Assembly: GCA_902806015.1 (NCBI GenBank)
Contig: CADCUZ010000036.1
Location: 1 to 46,392 of the forward strand
Direction of reading: 5' to 3'
Length of the DNA: 46,392 nucleotides
Source: an uncultured Rubrobacteraceae bacterium
Lineage (GTDB): Bacteria; Actinomycetota; Rubrobacteria; Rubrobacterales; Rubrobacteraceae
Shown here: positions 43,581 to 46,392 of the stretch, piece by piece
Layout of the letters: each line of letters begins with the position of its first letter
Numbering within the stretch: position 1 is the first letter of the stretch
Made by a program: the position numbers and the translations under genes
The notes under the pieces: model-generated
Told to the model about the DNA's origin: nothing
The model's database searches: none
Seen by the model: the letters and a program-made list of their open reading frames with translations, nothing else

Positions 43581-44927
43581 ATGGCCAGAAATGCGAACCT
43601 GGGACAACGGCGCGAGTCCTCCGATGGGCGTCAAACAGAGATCGTAGACGTGCTGGTGGACGCCTTCTCCGACCTTATGGTCGCCGACCCCGGCGCGTTC
43701 CGGCAAAAATTCCGGAAGATGGCCGCCGGGCCGTTCGCCTTTTACCGCGGCAGCGCGTGCCTGTTCTACGCGGACATGGAGCGGGAGGAGGACCGCTGGG
43801 CGGACGAGCGCACGGGCCGAGTCTGGATCCAGGGTGACCTGCACGCCGAGAACTTCGGCACCTACATGGACGGCGACGGGGTGTTTGTCTTCGACGTCAA
43901 CGACTTTGACGAGGCCTACCTCGGCCACTTCACCTGGGACATCAAGCGGATGGTCGCGAGCGTTGCCCTGCTCGCGTGGATGAAGGCCATCTCGGACGCC
44001 GACATCGCGGCGCTGATCGAGACCTACGTCCGCGCCTACGTGGAGCAGGTGCGCCACTTCGTCCAAAGCGACCGCGACCACGAGTACTCGCTGCGGCTTG
44101 AGACCACCGACGGCGAGGTCAGGGAAATCCTGCTCGAGACCCGGCTGAACACCCGCGTCGCCCTGCTCGACAGGACGACCCTCATCGACGAGAACTTCGA
44201 GCGGCGGTTCCGGCGCGGTGCCGGGGTCCGCGAGCTCGACGACGCCGAACGGGCCAGGGTGCGGACCGCCTTTGAGGCGTACCTGGAGACGATCCCCGAT
44301 GCCAAGCGCTTCCGGAGCCTGACCTACGAGGTGAAGGACATCGTCGGCCGCAAGGGCTTCGGCATCGGCTCGGCTGGGCTCCCCGCCTACAACGTCCTTG
44401 TCGAGGGCCCAACCCAGGCGCTGGAGAACGATGTGGTGCTCTCGATGAAGCAGGGCAACGTCGCCGCGCCCAGCAGGATCGTGCGCGACGAGCGCATCAA
44501 GGGCTACTTCAAGCACCACGGGCACCGCACGGCAGTCTCGCAGCGGGCGCTGCAGGCCCACGCCGACCCCTGGCTCGGCTACACCGAGGTAGACGGGGTC
44601 GGCTTCGTCGTCTCCGAGCTCTCGCCCTACGTCGAGGACCTCGACTGGTCCGACCTCACCGAGCCCGGGCAGATGGCGCCCGTGCTCGACTACCTCGGTC
44701 GCGCGACCGCCAAGATCCACTGCGTCGCGGACAAGGACTCCGACCCGACCATCGTCGGTTTCCAGACAGAGGACGAGATCATCGAGGCGATAGGCGGCAA
44801 CGAGGACGAGTTTGTCAAGGAAATGGTTGATTTCGGTATGGGCTACTCCGGGATCGCCCGCGAAGACCACCGGATGTTCGTTGACGCCTTCCGCAACGGG
44901 CAGATCCCGGGCCTGTCGGACCGGTGA
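43581..44927 (+). CDS. DUF2252 family protein
   Basis: A 448-residue protein of the DUF2252 family, distantly kinase-like. Family blocks seen are 'FYRGSACLFYADM', 'VWIQGDLHAENFGTYMD', 'VFDVNDFDEAYLGHFTWDIKRMVASVAL' in pieces, 'DIVGRKGFGIGSAGLPAYNVLVEG' and 'GYFKHHGHRTAVSQRALQAHADPWLGY'. 'GDLHAEN' and 'FDVNDFDE' resemble the catalytic and metal-binding loops of aminoglycoside-phosphotransferase-like kinases. No substrate is known. ATG at 43581 follows GAAAGGGGCCAG. Stands alone. Confidence 0.9.
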   Translation: MARNANLGQRRESSDGRQTEIVDVLVDAFSDLMVADPGAFRQKFRKMAAGPFAFYRGSACLFYADMEREEDRWADERTGRVWIQGDLHAENFGTYMDGDGVFVFDVNDFDEAYLGHFTWDIKRMVASVALLAWMKAISDADIAALIETYVRAYVEQVRHFVQSDRDHEYSLRLETTDGEVREILLETRLNTRVALLDRTTLIDENFERRFRRGAGVRELDDAERARVRTAFEAYLETIPDAKRFRSLTYEVKDIVGRKGFGIGSAGLPAYNVLVEGPTQALENDVVLSMKQGNVAAPSRIVRDERIKGYFKHHGHRTAVSQRALQAHADPWLGYTEVDGVGFVVSELSPYVEDLDWSDLTEPGQMAPVLDYLGRATAKIHCVADKDSDPTIVGFQTEDEIIEAIGGNEDEFVKEMVDFGMGYSGIAREDHRMFVDAFRNGQIPGLSDR

Positions 44928-44999
44928 GACGCCGCTTTGCTCACGAGGTATAGAGAAGCCAAGGCCAGCCAGTCTTGTGACGAGATGTGGTCTGGCAAA

Positions 45000-45365
45000 T
45001 TATCCCGTCAAGCGTCGCGTGATAGTGGGGCTAATGATGGCTTCCCCGTTGTTCACGGCCTGGATCGCCCGCAGCGTGTGGGCCCAATCGGCGCCCTTGA
45101 GGACGTAGCCGGGAGCCCCGGCGCGCATGGCGGCGAGGACCGGGTCGTCGTCCTCGAACATGGTGAGCATCAGGATAGCGGTGTCCGGGCTCGCTTTGAG
45201 GATGCGGCGCGTTGACCCTATGCCGGTCACATAGGCAATGTTGAGGCCCATCAGGATCACGTCCGGGCGCAGCTCTAGCGCCCGGGCTACCGCCTCTTTG
45301 CCGTCCGTGGCCTCTCCGACCAGCTCTATTTCGGGCTCCGCCCCCAATATGGCGGCGGAGATAAT
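45000..45365 (-). pseudogene. Truncated NarL-type response regulator remnant
   Basis: A receiver-domain fragment: 'ILGAEPEIELVGEATDGKEAV', 'LRPDVILMGLNIAYVTGIGSTRRIL', 'TAILMLTMFEDDDPVLAAMRAGAPGYVLKGAD'. The first 40 or so residues with the acidic pocket are lost, the phosphoacceptor Asp of 'LMDLN' is Gly, and the reading stops after 'SPTITRRLTG' before any helix-turn-helix domain. It lies between DUF2252 and an intact response regulator, on the opposite strand. Confidence 0.75.
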
Positions 45366-45584
45366 ACGTCGCGGGGTCTTCCTCCGGGCCAGTGAAGCTC
45401 GTGGACGGCGGGTCGTCGTGGCGACCGGGACGAATGCCCCAGGTGATATTGCCCAGCGCCGGTAATCGAAATTTCCGATGAAGACGCCGTTCGCACGGGC
45501 GATCCTTTGGAGTATCGGGGCTGTTGCGACCCCCACCCGCTTTCCCGACGGCACGTTCGGCCAGGAGCGAATACAGTAAACGCT

Positions 45585-46319
45585 ATGGTGAGCCTTAAAC
45601 AAAAAAGGGGTGCGAGGTCCTTGAACAACGACGAGGAAGGGAACGTGCGGGTGGCGGTCGTGGACGACCAGCGGCTTTTCACCAAGGGCCTCTCGGGCCT
45701 CGTGGACATGCTGCCCGGCGTGGAGGTGGTGGGCGTGGCCTACGACGGCGAGGAGGCCGTCGCGCTGTGCCGCAAGGAAGAACCGGACGTGGTCCTGATG
45801 GACATCTCCATGCCGAAGATGGACGGCATCAGCGCGACCCGCGAGATCAAGAACCTTCTGCCGCAGACCGCGGTGATAATCCTCACCGGCCACGAGGAGG
45901 ACGAGCACGTCTTCGAGGGCATAAAGGCCGGCGCGCAAGGCTACCTGCTAAAGGACTCCGAACCCGAGGACCTCTCGCGCGCCATCCGCACGGTCCACGC
46001 GGGGAACACCATCATCGCCCCGGACCTCGCCCAAAAGATGCTCAACACTTTCGAGGACGCCAAGCCCGGAAGCCCGCAGCTCTCCCCTCCGCCGCTTACC
46101 GAGAGGGAGCTCGAGGTGATAAGGGCCCTGGCGCACGGCATGAGCGACAGGCAGATAGCTCGTTCTCTTGGCATCTCGGAGAAGACGGTGCGCAACCACA
46201 CCTCGAACATCTACAGGAAGCTGCACATCTTCGACAGGACCCAGGCCGTCATCTACGCCATACGAGAGGGCGTCATAGACGTCGAGGATCTGGAGTACCG
46301 CCCCCCAGCGGAACCGTAA
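45585..46319 (+). CDS. NarL/LuxR-family response regulator
   Basis: A 244-residue two-component regulator. The receiver domain opens with 'RVAVVDDQRLFTKGL' (acidic pair), has the phosphoacceptor Asp in 'PDVVLMDISMPKMDG', and the conserved Lys in 'GYLLKDSEPEDL'. The LuxR helix-turn-helix follows: 'LTERELEVIRALAHGMSDRQIARSLGISEKTVRNHTSNIYRKL' read in pieces. ATG at 45585 has TACAGT seven bases upstream, so the message may be leaderless. TTG at 45621 (GAGG upstream) and GTG at 45645 are alternatives that lose only unconserved residues. The 3' end overlaps the convergent sensor kinase gene. Confidence 0.92.
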   Translation: MVSLKQKRGARSLNNDEEGNVRVAVVDDQRLFTKGLSGLVDMLPGVEVVGVAYDGEEAVALCRKEEPDVVLMDISMPKMDGISATREIKNLLPQTAVIILTGHEEDEHVFEGIKAGAQGYLLKDSEPEDLSRAIRTVHAGNTIIAPDLAQKMLNTFEDAKPGSPQLSPPPLTERELEVIRALAHGMSDRQIARSLGISEKTVRNHTSNIYRKLHIFDRTQAVIYAIREGVIDVEDLEYRPPAEP

Positions 46320-46392
46320 CCGTAACGCTCGTCCCCTCGCCGGGCCGGCTCTCTACCTCGATCACCCCGCCGAGGCCTTCGACTCTCTCGCG
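46273..46392 (-). CDS. Sensor histidine kinase, C-terminal fragment (runs off window)
   Basis: The last 39 residues of a two-component sensor kinase enter from the right edge: 'RERVEGLGGVIEVESRPGEGTSVTVTVPL', in pieces, is the end of a NarL-class HATPase domain. The stop is TGA at 46273-46275, so the gene overlaps the convergent response regulator by 47 bases. It is the likely partner of that regulator. Confidence 0.82.
   Translation of the reverse strand, partial: RERVEGLGGVIEVESRPGEGTSVTVTVPLGGGTPDPRRL

Overview
This is a GC-rich window (roughly two thirds GC by eye) from an actinobacterial-type chromosome. The rho / rpmE / DUF1385 / prfA block, frequent GTG and TTG starts, Tat-exported ferritin-like proteins, a remnant of a mannosylglycerate/glucosylglycerate hydrolase and a UV-damage endonuclease all point to Rubrobacter or a close relative. 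That assignment is inference; no rRNA or tRNA gene, CRISPR array or intact insertion sequence was seen.

Layout. 1-9.5 kb (minus strand): prfA (start only), DUF1385 protein, rpmE type B, rho, a broken glpX, a cyclic-2,3-diphosphoglycerate-synthetase-like gene, a metallophosphoesterase, a small DUF3006-like gene coupled to argS, then rlmH and a YycJ/WalJ-type beta-lactamase-fold hydrolase. 9.5-14.2 kb: an envelope/stress block with a sortase carrying a tandem repeat module, two Tat-exported ferritin-like proteins, a divergent ECF sigma / anti-sigma pair and dodecin. 14.3-19.5 kb: AbrB-family membrane protein, a decayed GH63 hydrolase, uvsE, a CoA-binding protein, a haloacid-dehalogenase-like protein and a gamma-glutamylcyclotransferase-like protein. 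19.6-24.7 kb: PRC-barrel protein, gluconokinase-like FGGY kinase, citrate synthase, DUF4870 protein, and a monooxygenase-domain membrane protein.

24.8-31.9 kb (minus strand) is a leucine/branched acyl-CoA degradation cluster: acyl-CoA dehydrogenase, methylcrotonyl-CoA carboxylase beta, a methionine aminopeptidase, methylglutaconyl-CoA hydratase-like protein, methylcrotonyl-CoA carboxylase alpha, and a wrecked HMG-CoA lyase where the last pathway enzyme should be. 32-39.7 kb: a GlsB/YeaQ stress membrane protein, a benzoylformate-decarboxylase remnant, a fatty-acyl-CoA ligase, a diacylglycerol-kinase-like protein, PTS enzyme I and HPr, and an aminotransferase / sulfotransferase-like pair whose plant relatives are fused. 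39.7-41.5 kb is a folate/pterin group (5-formyl-THF cyclo-ligase, folD, pterin carbinolamine dehydratase). 41.8-46.4 kb: remnants of a sensor kinase and a response regulator around a NagD-like phosphatase and a DUF2252 protein, then an intact NarL-type response regulator facing the end of another sensor kinase.

Two themes stand out. Six genes in 46 kb are visibly decayed (glpX, GH63, HMG-CoA lyase, benzoylformate decarboxylase, histidine kinase, response regulator) among otherwise intact genes. Second, three unlinked stress-type genes (dodecin, PRC-barrel protein, GlsB/YeaQ protein) each have a SigB/SigF-like promoter (GTTT, 13-15 base spacer, GGGWA) whose -10 ends 40-44 bases before the chosen start codon, suggesting a shared general-stress regulon.
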